Of a DNA stretch of 37,525 nucleotides, positions 15,733-25,425 are shown piece by piece (position 1 is the first letter of the stretch; the number at the start of each line of letters is the position of its first letter). The notes under the pieces are model-generated. The model made no database searches, was not told where the DNA came from, and saw only the letters and a list, made by a program, of their open reading frames with translations. The translations under genes and the position numbers were made by a program. The DNA is taken from NCBI RefSeq assembly GCF_014845115.1, contig NZ_NKUI01000099.1:1-37525 (forward strand), given 5' to 3'. The DNA is from Methylorubrum zatmanii. Its GTDB lineage: Bacteria; Pseudomonadota; Alphaproteobacteria; Rhizobiales; Beijerinckiaceae.

Positions 15733-16953
15733 TCATCCCCGTCCGGTCGCTGCGGCGGGCCGGGGCATGCCGCCGACGGAGCGCCTGCGCCCCGCCCGTC
15801 GGCGCAGGATGTAGAGCGTCAGCCCCGTGGCGGCGAAGCCCGGCATGGCCAGGGCGGCGAGGCAGAACAGCAGCGCGACCGGTGCACCGAAGAAGCGGCC
15901 GCGATGCACCTCCAGCATGTTGTCGGCGAGCCGCTGGCCGAGGCCCGCTCCGTCCGAGCGCCTGTCGCTGAGGAGATCACCGGTGCGGGCGTCGTAGCTG
16001 GTCTCGTTGCGCAGGATCGCGGCGCCCTTGTCCGCCGCGTACCAGCGGATGCGGATCGTGGTGGCGTCCGGCCCCGGAAGGGTGAGGGTGGCGAGCGCCG
16101 CATCGTGCGTCGCCGAGAAGCTCGCCCAGGCGGTGTCGAGGGGGGACGAGCTCACGGGCGGATCGGCGGGGGGCGTGCGGCCTGGCATCCGGCCGGCAGG
16201 GCGTGTTTCGGGCGTTTGACCCGTGAGAACCCAGGTCGCACCGGTGCGGTACCAGTCATAGGACCACCACAGCCCCGACAGGGCGATGGTGGCGTAGACC
16301 GGCAGCAGCCATGTCCCGACGATGGCGTGCAGGGACCACCACCGCGCCCGCCCGGGCCGGGCGAGGTTCGGCCTCAGCCAGACCCGCCAGCCGTGGCGGC
16401 CGGGCCAGCGCAGGTAGAGGCCGCTGCCCAGGAAGGCGAGGAGGGCGAGGGCGCAGGCGCCGGTGACGGTGCGGCCCCAGCCCTTGCCTTCGCCGGGGAT
16501 CAGCAGCCAGCGGTGCAGTTCCCTCACCGTGGCGAAGGCCGTCTCCAACCGGACGGGACCGAGCACCGTCCCGTCCGCGGGATCGACATAGACGGAGGGC
16601 GCTCGCTCGCCGCTCGCCCGGTCCCGGCCGAAGCGGGCGACGGCGCTCTGCGCGGGATCCTGCGACAGGGTCAGCGAGGCGACGCGCCGACCCGGTTCCT
16701 GCGCCTCGATCCGTGCCGCCAGGATGCTGGGGGCCAGGATATTGGGGGCAAGGACACCGGGGAGGGGCGCGGGGCGTGCCTCCCGCGCCGCGACGACGAC
16801 CCGGTCGCGGTTGGCGAAGGCCGTGATCGCTTCCTCGTAGCTCATCAGCGCCCCCGTGACGCCCATCACGGCGAGCACGAAGCCGGCTGTCAGGCCGAGC
16901 GCCCAGTGCAGGCGAAACAGAAGAGTGCGGAGGGAGGGAAGGGCTGGCGTCAT
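15733..16953 (-). CDS. PepSY-associated membrane protein in a siderophore-receptor operon
   Basis: This 406-aa membrane protein has the PepSY-TM arrangement. An N-terminal helix (LLFRLHWALGLTAGFVLAVMGVTGALMSYEE) is followed by periplasmic PepSY domains. Two central helices (ALALLAFLGSGLYLRWPGRHG; HAIVGTWLLPVYATIALSGLWWSYDW) and a C-terminal helix (VALLFCLAALAMPGFAATGLTLYIL) complete it. His residues lie at helix ends (LHWALG, VRELHRWLL, SLHAIVG, LEVHRGRF), as in family members thought to carry heme or reduce ferric siderophores. It starts 44 bases after the siderophore-receptor stop on the same strand, so the two form an operon. A role in releasing or reducing imported iron is inference from that context. 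Confidence 0.87.
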   Translation of the reverse strand: MTPALPSLRTLLFRLHWALGLTAGFVLAVMGVTGALMSYEEAITAFANRDRVVVAAREARPAPLPGVLAPNILAPSILAARIEAQEPGRRVASLTLSQDPAQSAVARFGRDRASGERAPSVYVDPADGTVLGPVRLETAFATVRELHRWLLIPGEGKGWGRTVTGACALALLAFLGSGLYLRWPGRHGWRVWLRPNLARPGRARWWSLHAIVGTWLLPVYATIALSGLWWSYDWYRTGATWVLTGQTPETRPAGRMPGRTPPADPPVSSSPLDTAWASFSATHDAALATLTLPGPDATTIRIRWYAADKGAAILRNETSYDARTGDLLSDRRSDGAGLGQRLADNMLEVHRGRFFGAPVALLFCLAALAMPGFAATGLTLYILRRRAGRRRSVGGMPRPAAATGRG

Positions 16954-16997
16954 GAAGCTCGAAGGGCTGTGTCAGGGAATCGCGGTGGAATCGCTCC

Positions 16998-19229
16998 TCA
17001 ATACCGCGCCGTCAGACTGGCGAGCACCGTCAGGGGGGCGCCGGGCAGGTTATTGAACTGGTTGAACGGCTGCTCGATGTAGCGCCGGTCGGTGAGGTTG
17101 CGGCCGTTCACGGCGAAACGCCAAGTCGGGTCGATCTCGTAGAACACGGTTGCGTCGAGACGGGCATAGGCGCCGACCTTGTAGGTGTTGGTGATGTCGC
17201 CGAAGCGCTCGCCGACATAGGTGACGCCGCCGCCGAAGCCGAAGCCCCTCAGGGGACCGCCCTGGAACTGGTAGGTCGACCACAGGCTGGTGCTGAAAAC
17301 CGGGGCGGCGGGCAGGCGATTGCCAGCCGTGATGAACCGGTCTCGCGTCACCTCGGCATCGAGATAGCCGATGCCGCCGATGATTTTCCAGCCGGGCAGG
17401 ATCTCGCCGGCGATGTCGCCTTCGAGGCCCTGCGAGCGCTGCTCGCCGGTGATGATCGAGAAGCCGGTATTGACCGGATCCGAGGCGGCGACGTTGGCCC
17501 GCAGGATGCGGAAGGCGGCGGCGCTCAGGGTGAGCCGGTCGGGGATCAGGTCGATCCGGGCGCCGACCTCCACCTGCTCGCCGGTCTCCGGCGGCGGGCT
17601 CGCGACGTTGAGGATGTTGGCGGTCTGCGGCGTGAAGGAGGTGGTGTAGCTGCCGTAGAGCGTCACCGGCTCCAGCGGCCGCCAGACGAGACCGACCCGC
17701 GGCGAGACGCCGGTGAGGTTCTGCTCCGGCGGTCTGTTCGGATTGGTGGGGGTGCGCTGGAAGTAGAGCTGGTTGGCCGTATCGAACCGCACGCCGAGCA
17801 CGAGCTGCAGGCCGGGGAAGAACTCGATCTGGTCCTGCAGGTAGAGGCCGAACAGGTGGAGCTTCTGCCGGAGGTCGCTCTGCAGGATGAGGGTGCCGAT
17901 CTGCGGCACCGAGCCCCGGATCGGGTTGAGGAAGGAGACCGAGGTCGCCGCCCCCTGCGTCGTGTAGGGGTGGCGATAGCCGTCGACGATCTCGAAGCCC
18001 GCCAGGGCCGTGTGGCGGAAGCCGAACGGATCGTCGAAGCGTGCGAGCGCCTCGGTCCGGCTGTCGATGGAATGGTAGATCGAGTCGGTCTCCGTCAGGC
18101 GGCGGGTCAGCGTCGTGCCGGCCGCGTTCACACCGCTGGCGCGGGTCGCCCAAGCCTCGAACGAGCCCCACTGACCGTTGACGGCCTGACGCAGGGTCAG
18201 GTTCTCGTTCACGTCGTGCTCGGCGAACAGCGTGATCATGTTCGACTCGCCGTAGTAGCGGGACCACGGTTCGCCGTAGTAGCGGCGGATGTTGTCGAGG
18301 GGCACACGGCCGCGGAAGGCGACCAAGCCCTCGTCGTACTGGCTGTGCTGGCGGGTGAATTCGGCGTTCAGATAGACGCGGGTCGACGGATCGGGATTCC
18401 AGACGAAGGCCGGCGCGAAGAAGTGGCGGGAATTCTCCGGGCCGCCGAAGTTCCGGAAGGTGGCCTCGTCCTGCGTGCCGAAGCTGAAGCGGGCGGCGAG
18501 CCCCTCCACGCTCGGGATCGCCCCCGACACCGACCCCTGCGCCCGCCGGAAGCCGAACGAACCGCCCTGCAGGGTCATGTCGGCTGAGGGGGTGAGGCTC
18601 GGCTGGCGCGTCACGATATTGATCAGGCCGCCGGGATCGCCCTGGCCGTAGAGGACGGAGGCCGGACCCTTCAGCACCTCCACCCGCTCGACATTGGCGA
18701 GGTCGCGCTGGGTCGGCTGGAAGGTGTTGACCGGGCTCAGGAGCAGGCCGTCGATGGCGTAGGTCTGGGTGCGGAAGCCGCGCAGGATGTAGGTGTCGGA
18801 GCGGCCCTGGATCGTGCCCGCCGGCTGGACGTTGCTGACATTGGTCAGCGCGTCGGTGAGGCGCACGTCCTGCTGGTCGACCAGAACCTCGCGGGGAACG
18901 ACCTGGATCGATTGCGGCGTGTCCCGCAGGGCGGTGTCGGTCCGCGTCGCGGTGGCCGAGCGCGCGGCGCGGTAGCCGACCACCGGGCCGCCGGCCCGCT
19001 CGCCGCTTCCCGTCACCGACAGCTCCGACAGCACCGTCTCGCCGCTGTCCGGTGCGACAATCTGCGCCGCCGCGCCGAGCGGGCAGGAGGCCAGGTGACC
19101 GGAGGCGAGAGCAATTCCGAAGGCGATGCCGGGCCCGGCAAGAGGTGCACCCGCGCCTGTGTGACTGGGACGTGTCGCCGCCCGCATTGCCTTGCCCATC
19201 GCCGTCCGTTCCGCGTGCCGACGCCGCAT
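16998..19229 (-). CDS. TonB-dependent siderophore receptor
   Basis: This is an outer-membrane receptor of the ferric-siderophore class, 743 aa from ATG 19229. An ATG at 19199 (MGKAMRAAT) would give a more normal signal peptide, with cleavage after CPLGAAAQ. The plug domain shows DTPQSIQVVPREVLVDQQ, LTDALTNVSNVQ, the siderophore-type ILRGFRTQTYAIDGL and VEVLKGPASVLYGQGDPGGLINIV. The barrel ends LTVLASLTARY, with a terminal aromatic. It heads an operon with the PepSY membrane gene. The upstream divergent region contains a tandem TCTAAG/TCTAAA motif that may be an iron-control site. The siderophore cannot be deduced; no biosynthesis genes are present, so a xenosiderophore is possible. Confidence 0.94.
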   Translation of the reverse strand: MRRRHAERTAMGKAMRAATRPSHTGAGAPLAGPGIAFGIALASGHLASCPLGAAAQIVAPDSGETVLSELSVTGSGERAGGPVVGYRAARSATATRTDTALRDTPQSIQVVPREVLVDQQDVRLTDALTNVSNVQPAGTIQGRSDTYILRGFRTQTYAIDGLLLSPVNTFQPTQRDLANVERVEVLKGPASVLYGQGDPGGLINIVTRQPSLTPSADMTLQGGSFGFRRAQGSVSGAIPSVEGLAARFSFGTQDEATFRNFGGPENSRHFFAPAFVWNPDPSTRVYLNAEFTRQHSQYDEGLVAFRGRVPLDNIRRYYGEPWSRYYGESNMITLFAEHDVNENLTLRQAVNGQWGSFEAWATRASGVNAAGTTLTRRLTETDSIYHSIDSRTEALARFDDPFGFRHTALAGFEIVDGYRHPYTTQGAATSVSFLNPIRGSVPQIGTLILQSDLRQKLHLFGLYLQDQIEFFPGLQLVLGVRFDTANQLYFQRTPTNPNRPPEQNLTGVSPRVGLVWRPLEPVTLYGSYTTSFTPQTANILNVASPPPETGEQVEVGARIDLIPDRLTLSAAAFRILRANVAASDPVNTGFSIITGEQRSQGLEGDIAGEILPGWKIIGGIGYLDAEVTRDRFITAGNRLPAAPVFSTSLWSTYQFQGGPLRGFGFGGGVTYVGERFGDITNTYKVGAYARLDATVFYEIDPTWRFAVNGRNLTDRRYIEQPFNQFNNLPGAPLTVLASLTARY

Positions 19230-19342
19230 TGCCGGTCGACCGCGTTTACGTAAGCTGGTTTTGCAGTCGCAAGCGCAGGCTTGGATATTTTATTGGATTC
19301 GGCTGCTCGACGGCAGGTCGTTGCTGGGGCACAACATTTTAT

Positions 19343-19354
19343 TCTAAGTCTAAA
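19343..19354. promoter_or_regulatory. Tandem hexamers TCTAAG-TCTAAA upstream of the siderophore receptor
   Basis: On the minus strand this reads TTTAGA-CTTAGA within an AT-rich pocket about 115 bases before the receptor start. It resembles a half-preserved iron-control element of alphaproteobacterial Irr targets (TTTAGAA/TTCTAAA type), but the symmetry is poor, so the call is tentative. Confidence 0.3.
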
Positions 19355-19424
19355 GTGGCATTCCGAGGTCTCGAAGCGCCGTTCGCCCTAATCGATCCGA
19401 GGCGGCCGCCTTCCGGCTTTCAAG

Positions 19425-19480
19425 GCATTCCTGGCCAAGCATCTCTGGCCAAGCATCTCTGGTCAGGCATTCCTGGGTCG
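19425..19480 (+). repeat. Four imperfect tandem copies of a 14-bp unit
   Basis: The units are GCATTCCTGGCCAA (19425), GCATCTCTGGCCAA (19439), GCATCTCTGGTCAG (19453) and GCATTCCTGGGTCG (19467). They end 39 bases before the start of the four-helix membrane protein gene, in the divergent region with the siderophore receptor. The regular spacing is seen directly; any role as a multi-site operator or slippage array is inference. Confidence 0.75.
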
Positions 19481-19519
19481 ACTTGCTCACGACGACGCCG
19501 AGGCGAGGGCGCACCGGAC

Positions 19520-20020
19520 ATGCGACGCCTTCTCAAATTCCTCCACACGATGGGGGCGGTCGGGCTGATGGGGGCGATGGCCTGCCTGCTGGTCCTGCTG
19601 AGCCTCACCCCGCCGCCGGAGGCGCTGGCCGGCTACGCCCTGATGCGCGGTGCGATGGGGGCGGTCGCCACCTGGATCTTCCTGCCTTCCCTCGCCCTGA
19701 CCCTGGTGGCCGGGCTGCTGGCGGTGGCCCTGCACCGTGGTTTTCTCGAGGCGGGCTGGGCCTGGGTGAAGCTCGCCACCGGCGTGCTGGTGTTCGAAGG
19801 GGGCTTCGTCGGCATCCAGGGGCCGATGCAGGAGGAGGCCCGGCGCAGCGCCGCCGCGCTCGCAGGACGGATCGACCCCGCCACCCTCACGGGGGCGCTG
19901 GCCGCCGAGCGCAACACCCTCTGGGTGCTGCTCGCGATCGCGGTTCTCAACGTCGTGCTCGGCATCTGGCGGCCGCGCATCCTGCGGCGTCCACGCCCGG
20001 AACCGTCGCGGCCGGCCTGA
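19520..20020 (+). CDS. Four-helix membrane protein (DUF2269-like)
   Basis: This is a 166-aa integral membrane protein with four predicted helices: about 5-29 (LKFLHTMGAVGLMGAMACLLVLLSL), 44-71, 82-101 and 131-150 (RNTLWVLLAIAVLNVVLGIW). His9 in the first helix and His72 at the end of the second are candidate heme or metal ligands. The layout resembles DUF2269-like proteins, whose function is unknown. ATG 19520 is the first Met that begins directly before the first helix; the frame is open upstream but without sensible protein sequence. It precedes the molybdoenzyme and reductase genes on the same strand with a 103-base gap, so a membrane electron-transfer role with them is possible but is inference. 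Confidence 0.75.
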   Translation: MRRLLKFLHTMGAVGLMGAMACLLVLLSLTPPPEALAGYALMRGAMGAVATWIFLPSLALTLVAGLLAVALHRGFLEAGWAWVKLATGVLVFEGGFVGIQGPMQEEARRSAAALAGRIDPATLTGALAAERNTLWVLLAIAVLNVVLGIWRPRILRRPRPEPSRPA

Positions 20021-20123
20021 CGGGAACGCTTTCGCCGCGAACCTCGTTGCGGCGCTCGGAGACCGTACCAGATAAGGGTGGACGACCGGCAGCTGCCCGC
20101 CGGCCCCGATGGCGGAGGAGTGC

Positions 20124-20729
20124 ATGGCGACGCGAGGTTTTTCGGGGCGGCCCCCCGCTGCGGCGATCCGTGAGCGGCTGCCCCCCGGTCAGTACCTCAC
20201 CGACGACTTTCCCGTGCTCCAGCTCGGCCCGACCCCGCGCGTCTCGACTGAAAGTTGGCGCTTCACCCTGCGTCAGGGCTCCCGGCCCCTGGCGAGTTGG
20301 AGCTGGAGCGAGTTCGCCACCCTGCCGCGCACCCGCTGGACGGGCGACATCCACTGCGTGACGAAGTGGTCGAAGTTCGACACCGCCTGGGAAGGGGTGA
20401 GCATCGACGACGTTCTGGCCGCGGCCGGCATCGCGGCGCCGACGGGCTTCGTGCTGGCGGAAGGCCACGACGACTACACCACCAACGTGCCGGTGGCCGA
20501 CCTCGTCGGCGGCAAGGCCATGGTGGCGACCCATTACGACGGGCAGCCGATCCCGCCCGATCACGGCGGCCCGGCGCGGCTGCTGGTGCCGCACCTCTAT
20601 TTCTGGAAGAGCGCCAAGTGGGTGAAGGGCTTGCGCTTCACCGAGCGCGACGAGGCCGGCTTCTGGGAGCTGCGCGGCTACCACATGTACGGCGACCCCT
20701 GGCGCGAGCAGCGCTTCACCGGCGATTGA
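20124..20729 (+). CDS. Sulfite-oxidase-fold molybdopterin oxidoreductase
   Basis: This 201-aa protein has the molybdenum-cofactor-binding core of the sulfite oxidase/YedY superfamily. Cys78 in GDIHCVTKWS is the Mo-coordinating cysteine. The WEGVSIDDVLAAAG, EGHDDYTTNVPV, LVPHLYFWKSAKWVKGLRF and GYHMYGDPWREQRF segments are typical of this branch. It has no Tat signal and no heme or dimerisation domain, so it is probably a cytoplasmic stand-alone enzyme. ATG 20124 is preferred because GGAGG lies 5 bases upstream; ATG 20109 is in frame and would encode that Shine-Dalgarno as protein. The flavin reductase gene starts 10 bases after its stop and is the obvious electron partner. The substrate is unknown. 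Confidence 0.9.
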   Translation: MATRGFSGRPPAAAIRERLPPGQYLTDDFPVLQLGPTPRVSTESWRFTLRQGSRPLASWSWSEFATLPRTRWTGDIHCVTKWSKFDTAWEGVSIDDVLAAAGIAAPTGFVLAEGHDDYTTNVPVADLVGGKAMVATHYDGQPIPPDHGGPARLLVPHLYFWKSAKWVKGLRFTERDEAGFWELRGYHMYGDPWREQRFTGD

Positions 20730-20739
20730 GGGCCGCGAC

Positions 20740-21465
20740 GTGACGGCGCCCTCCCGCTGGCGGGCCGCGACCATCCGGGCGATCACGCCCGTGACGCCGC
20801 GGGTGAAAAGCTTCCGTTTCACGCCCCAACCCAGCCCGTTCGAGGGGCCGCACCGGGCCGGCCAGCACGTCGACGTGCGCCTCACCGCGCCGGATGGCTA
20901 CCAAGCGCAGCGCAGCTATTCCATCGCCTCCGCGCCCGGCGATCCGGCGGGGCTCGAATTGATGATCGAGGGGCTGGAGGCCGGGGAGGTGTCGGGCTTC
21001 TTCGACACGGTGGCCGAGGTCGGCGACGAGATCGAGCTGCGCGGTCCGCTCGGCGCCTTCACCTGGGGGCCGGAGGAGGGCGGGCCGGTGCTTCTGATCG
21101 GCGGCGGCTCCGGTGTGGTGCCGCTGCTGGCGATGGTGCGGGAGCGGGCCCTGCACGCGCCCGAGGTGCCGATGCTGCTGATTTACTCGGTGCGCAGCGG
21201 CGCAGAGGCGATCGCCCGGGCCGAACTCAGCGCGCGGTCCCGCGACGAGACCGGTTTCGACCTGACCCTGCTCCTCACCCGCGAAGGGGCGACGGCGGGG
21301 CGGCGCATCGACCGGGTGATGATCGACACGGCGATCGAATGCTTAGGGATGCCGCGCCACGCCTTCGTGTGCGGCGGCAACGGCTTCGTCGGCGCGGTGG
21401 CCGATCTGCTGGTCGATGCGGGGGTCAGGCCCAGCGCGATTCGAACCGAGCGGTTCGGCGGCTGA
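20740..21465 (+). CDS. FAD-dependent oxidoreductase, ferredoxin-NADP reductase type
   Basis: This 241-aa protein has an N-terminal FAD-binding barrel with RSYS at 58-61 and an NAD(P)-binding half with GGGSGVVPLL from residue 121 and CGGNGF from 211. There is no 2Fe-2S domain, so it resembles the bare reductase module. The GTG start at 20740 follows GAGGG by 7 bases, and that GAGGG overlaps the stop of the molybdoenzyme gene, showing coupled translation. It probably passes electrons between NAD(P)H and the adjacent molybdoenzyme, in the way sulfite-oxidase-like and FNR genes are paired in other bacteria. The direction of flow and the physiological substrate are not known. Copy B of the dispersed element begins 4 bases after its stop. 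Confidence 0.9.
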   Translation: MTAPSRWRAATIRAITPVTPRVKSFRFTPQPSPFEGPHRAGQHVDVRLTAPDGYQAQRSYSIASAPGDPAGLELMIEGLEAGEVSGFFDTVAEVGDEIELRGPLGAFTWGPEEGGPVLLIGGGSGVVPLLAMVRERALHAPEVPMLLIYSVRSGAEAIARAELSARSRDETGFDLTLLLTREGATAGRRIDRVMIDTAIECLGMPRHAFVCGGNGFVGAVADLLVDAGVRPSAIRTERFGG

Positions 21466-21468
21466 GGG

Positions 21469-21516
21469 AAGTCCAAAGCCGCCATCCCGAAGGAGATCGA
21501 ACGGATCCAGGGTATG
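21469..21516 (-). repeat. Dispersed palindromic element, copy B (after the flavin reductase)
   Basis: A 48-bp sequence on the minus strand that matches copy A at 12318-12361. It begins CATACCCTGGATCCG and ends GCGGCTTTGGACTT. It sits 4 bases past the reductase stop and, like copy A, reads opposite to the gene before it. It abuts a perfect 12-bp palindrome GTTCCGCGGAAC at 21516-21527. Confidence 0.65.
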
Positions 21517-21584
21517 TTCCGCGGAACCGGTCGTTGCGCATCGCCCCGGACCTGAGTCCGGCGCGATGCGCGAGGGGAGGGCGA

Positions 21585-21962
21585 TCAGCCCTCCTCGTCG
21601 TTGTCCGAATCGTTGTCGATCAGGTCGGAGACGTCGTCGTCGCCGTCCTCTTCCTCGAGGAAGGTGTCGTCGTCCGCCCCTCCGCTGGAATCGTCGCCGC
21701 TCTCTTCGTCGTCCACGCTGATATCGGCATCGTCCTCGCTGGCTTCGGCCTCGTCGAGGGAGACGATCTCCGGACCGCCCTTCTCCTCCTCGTCCTCATC
21801 CTCGTCCGCGGCGCGGCTGGCGATGGGCGGGGCGACGCGGCTCGTCGCGACCTGGTAGATCGTGCCGCATTTCGGGCAGGTCGCCGGATCACGGTCGAGA
21901 TCGTAGAACTTGGCACCGCAATTCATGCACTGGCGTTTGACGCCGAGTTCCGGTCTTGCCAC
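21585..21962 (-). CDS. FYDLN acid domain protein (TIGR02300 family)
   Basis: This alphaproteobacterial protein of about 125 aa has an N-terminal zinc ribbon (CMNCGAKFYDLDRDPATCPKCG: four Cys in two CxxC pairs, with the FYDL motif that names the family) and a long Asp/Glu/Ser tail (EDEDEEEKGG onward) that is almost entirely acidic. The function is unknown; a nucleic-acid or protein-binding role is guessed from the ribbon. GTG 21962 (reading VARPELGVKRQC) is chosen because the family starts just before the ribbon and AGAGG lies 9 bases upstream. An ATG at 22040 would add 26 residues lacking family similarity. The acidic tail makes the DNA locally repetitive in GAC/GAG codons. Confidence 0.9.
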   Translation of the reverse strand: MARPELGVKRQCMNCGAKFYDLDRDPATCPKCGTIYQVATSRVAPPIASRAADEDEDEEEKGGPEIVSLDEAEASEDDADISVDDEESGDDSSGGADDDTFLEEEDGDDDVSDLIDNDSDNDEEG

Positions 21963-22084
21963 GGCTGCGAACCTCTGGGGACGAAAGGGGAAAGGGCTCG
22001 GGGGAGGGGCCCCGTTAGTCGCAGCCTCCGCCCATGTCAAACACCAAGTCGGTGAATGGAACGAACGCCGGAGCGAGGGCAGGG

Positions 22085-22106
22085 GCCCGCTGTGTTTCCA
22101 GCGGGC
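22085..22106 (-). terminator. 8-bp hairpin between the 85-aa gene and the FYDLN gene
   Basis: GCCCGCTG (22085-22092) and CAGCGGGC (22099-22106) pair perfectly around TGTTTC, about 70 bases past the stop of the 85-aa gene on the minus strand. A second palindrome, GGCCGATCGGCC, lies at about 22152-22163. Either may end the upstream transcript; no T-run is present. Confidence 0.45.
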
Positions 22107-22175
22107 GGAGGGCGCCGTCGAAACGGCCGATGACGGCAGGGCATAAGGCCTTGGCCGATCGGCCGGCGGAGATGG

Positions 22176-22433
22176 TCAGGCGTAGCGCAAGGACCACTTG
22201 TTCTGACGGCGCTCGACGCTGATGCGGAGGAAGCGGCCGAAGGATGTGTTGTCCGTTCGCCCGCTGCGCATGAATTCATGCAGGATCGCTTCAAGGGCGA
22301 TGATCCGCTCGCTGGGGCGGCGATAGGCGCTCTCCAGCTCGTTGAGCGCTGCGCAGAGATGGTCGACAGCCGTCGGGTCCGCGATGGCGGAGGCGTGATC
22401 GACCTTGCGAAGGCACTGGCTGACCGGCGTCAT
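22176..22433 (-). CDS. Small hypothetical protein, 85 aa
   Basis: I do not recognise this protein. From ATG 22433 it is 85 aa, mostly helical in appearance (AVDHLCAALNELESAYRRPSERIIALEAILHEFM) with a basic, aromatic C-terminus (LRISVERRQNKWSLRYA). It has no signal peptide, membrane segment or cofactor motif. In-frame ATGs lie upstream, including one at 22451 inside the palindrome AACATATGTT. The sequence composition and the AT-rich upstream patch support a real gene. It is single, between the FYDLN protein and the divergent aroA. A small DNA- or protein-binding factor is conceivable but unsupported. Confidence 0.6.
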   Translation of the reverse strand: MTPVSQCLRKVDHASAIADPTAVDHLCAALNELESAYRRPSERIIALEAILHEFMRSGRTDNTSFGRFLRISVERRQNKWSLRYA

Positions 22434-24762
<2,329 letters not shown>

Positions 24763-24776
<14 letters not shown>

Positions 24777-25083
24777 GCCAGGTTTCCACCCGCGCCGCGA
24801 GTTCCTTCGCATCGCCGGTGAGGTGAAGCCGCTTGGTGCGGGAGGCCTCGCCGGAAACCAGCACCACCTCCGCCTTCCTAAGCTTGAGACTCTTGGCGAC
24901 GAAGGCGGTGAGGGCCGCGTTGGCGGCGCCTTCGACCGGCGGCGCCGCCACCCGCAGGCAGAGAACCGGGCGCCCGTCCGCATCGACGCGGACACCGTCG
25001 AGGCCGGTGCGGCTCGCCCGCGGCGTCAGCCGCACGGCGAGGGTGAGGCCGTCCGCATCCAGGGTGAAGGGAAGCTGCGTCAT
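24763..25083 (-). CDS. DUF167 (YggU) family protein
   Basis: This 106-aa protein has the DUF167/YggU signature: LAVRLTPRASRTGLDGV, then LCLRVAAPPVEGAANAALTAFVAKSL, then VVLVSGEASRTKRLHLTG. It is a conserved small soluble alpha/beta protein of unknown function. ATG 25083 is chosen because it gives the normal family length; the frame stays open for about 2.3 kb further upstream, opposite the GGDEF-EAL gene, as an antisense shadow. Its 3' end overlaps the cmk stop by 14 bases in convergent orientation. Confidence 0.9.
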
Positions 25084-25425
25084 ACCGAGGCGCTCATCGG
25101 CTTTCGATTCCCTTCGACTGCCATCGGATTCGGTGGGGCTGGCGGCGAAGGACGCTTCCCTGCGTCGAGAGCGAATCTGCGACGCCCCACGGCCGCAGCG
25201 ATCAATTCCTATTGCCCTGACGGCTTCTTTTCTCCCCATGCCAACAATTTTATCGCGCCTCGGCCACGGTCCGATAAGCAGGTTGTGTTCGCGGTAAAAA
25301 TAGCAACCTGAGGGAGATTTGTCGGGTGAGTGAGACGACCGCGAGCGGAAGGCGTCTCCACCCCAGGGCTGTGCAAATTTAACTTTTGTGGATTTTTGTC
25401 CGTCGGGAAAGCGCTGCCGGACCCG
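25084..25425. other. Divergent region before the GGDEF-EAL gene, with a 7-bp inverted repeat
   Basis: These 342 bases hold no gene I can support. CAGGTTG (25279-25285) and CAACCTG (25304-25310) form a perfect inverted repeat around an AT-rich 18-nt spacer containing GGTAAAAATAG. It lies about 115 bases before the GGDEF-EAL start and may be an operator overlapping its promoter. The segment 25375-25400 is also unusually AT-rich. Confidence 0.4.

Noticed and set aside
19425-19480. CRISPR array
   Set aside because: Units are 14 bp, directly adjacent with no spacers, and no cas genes are present.
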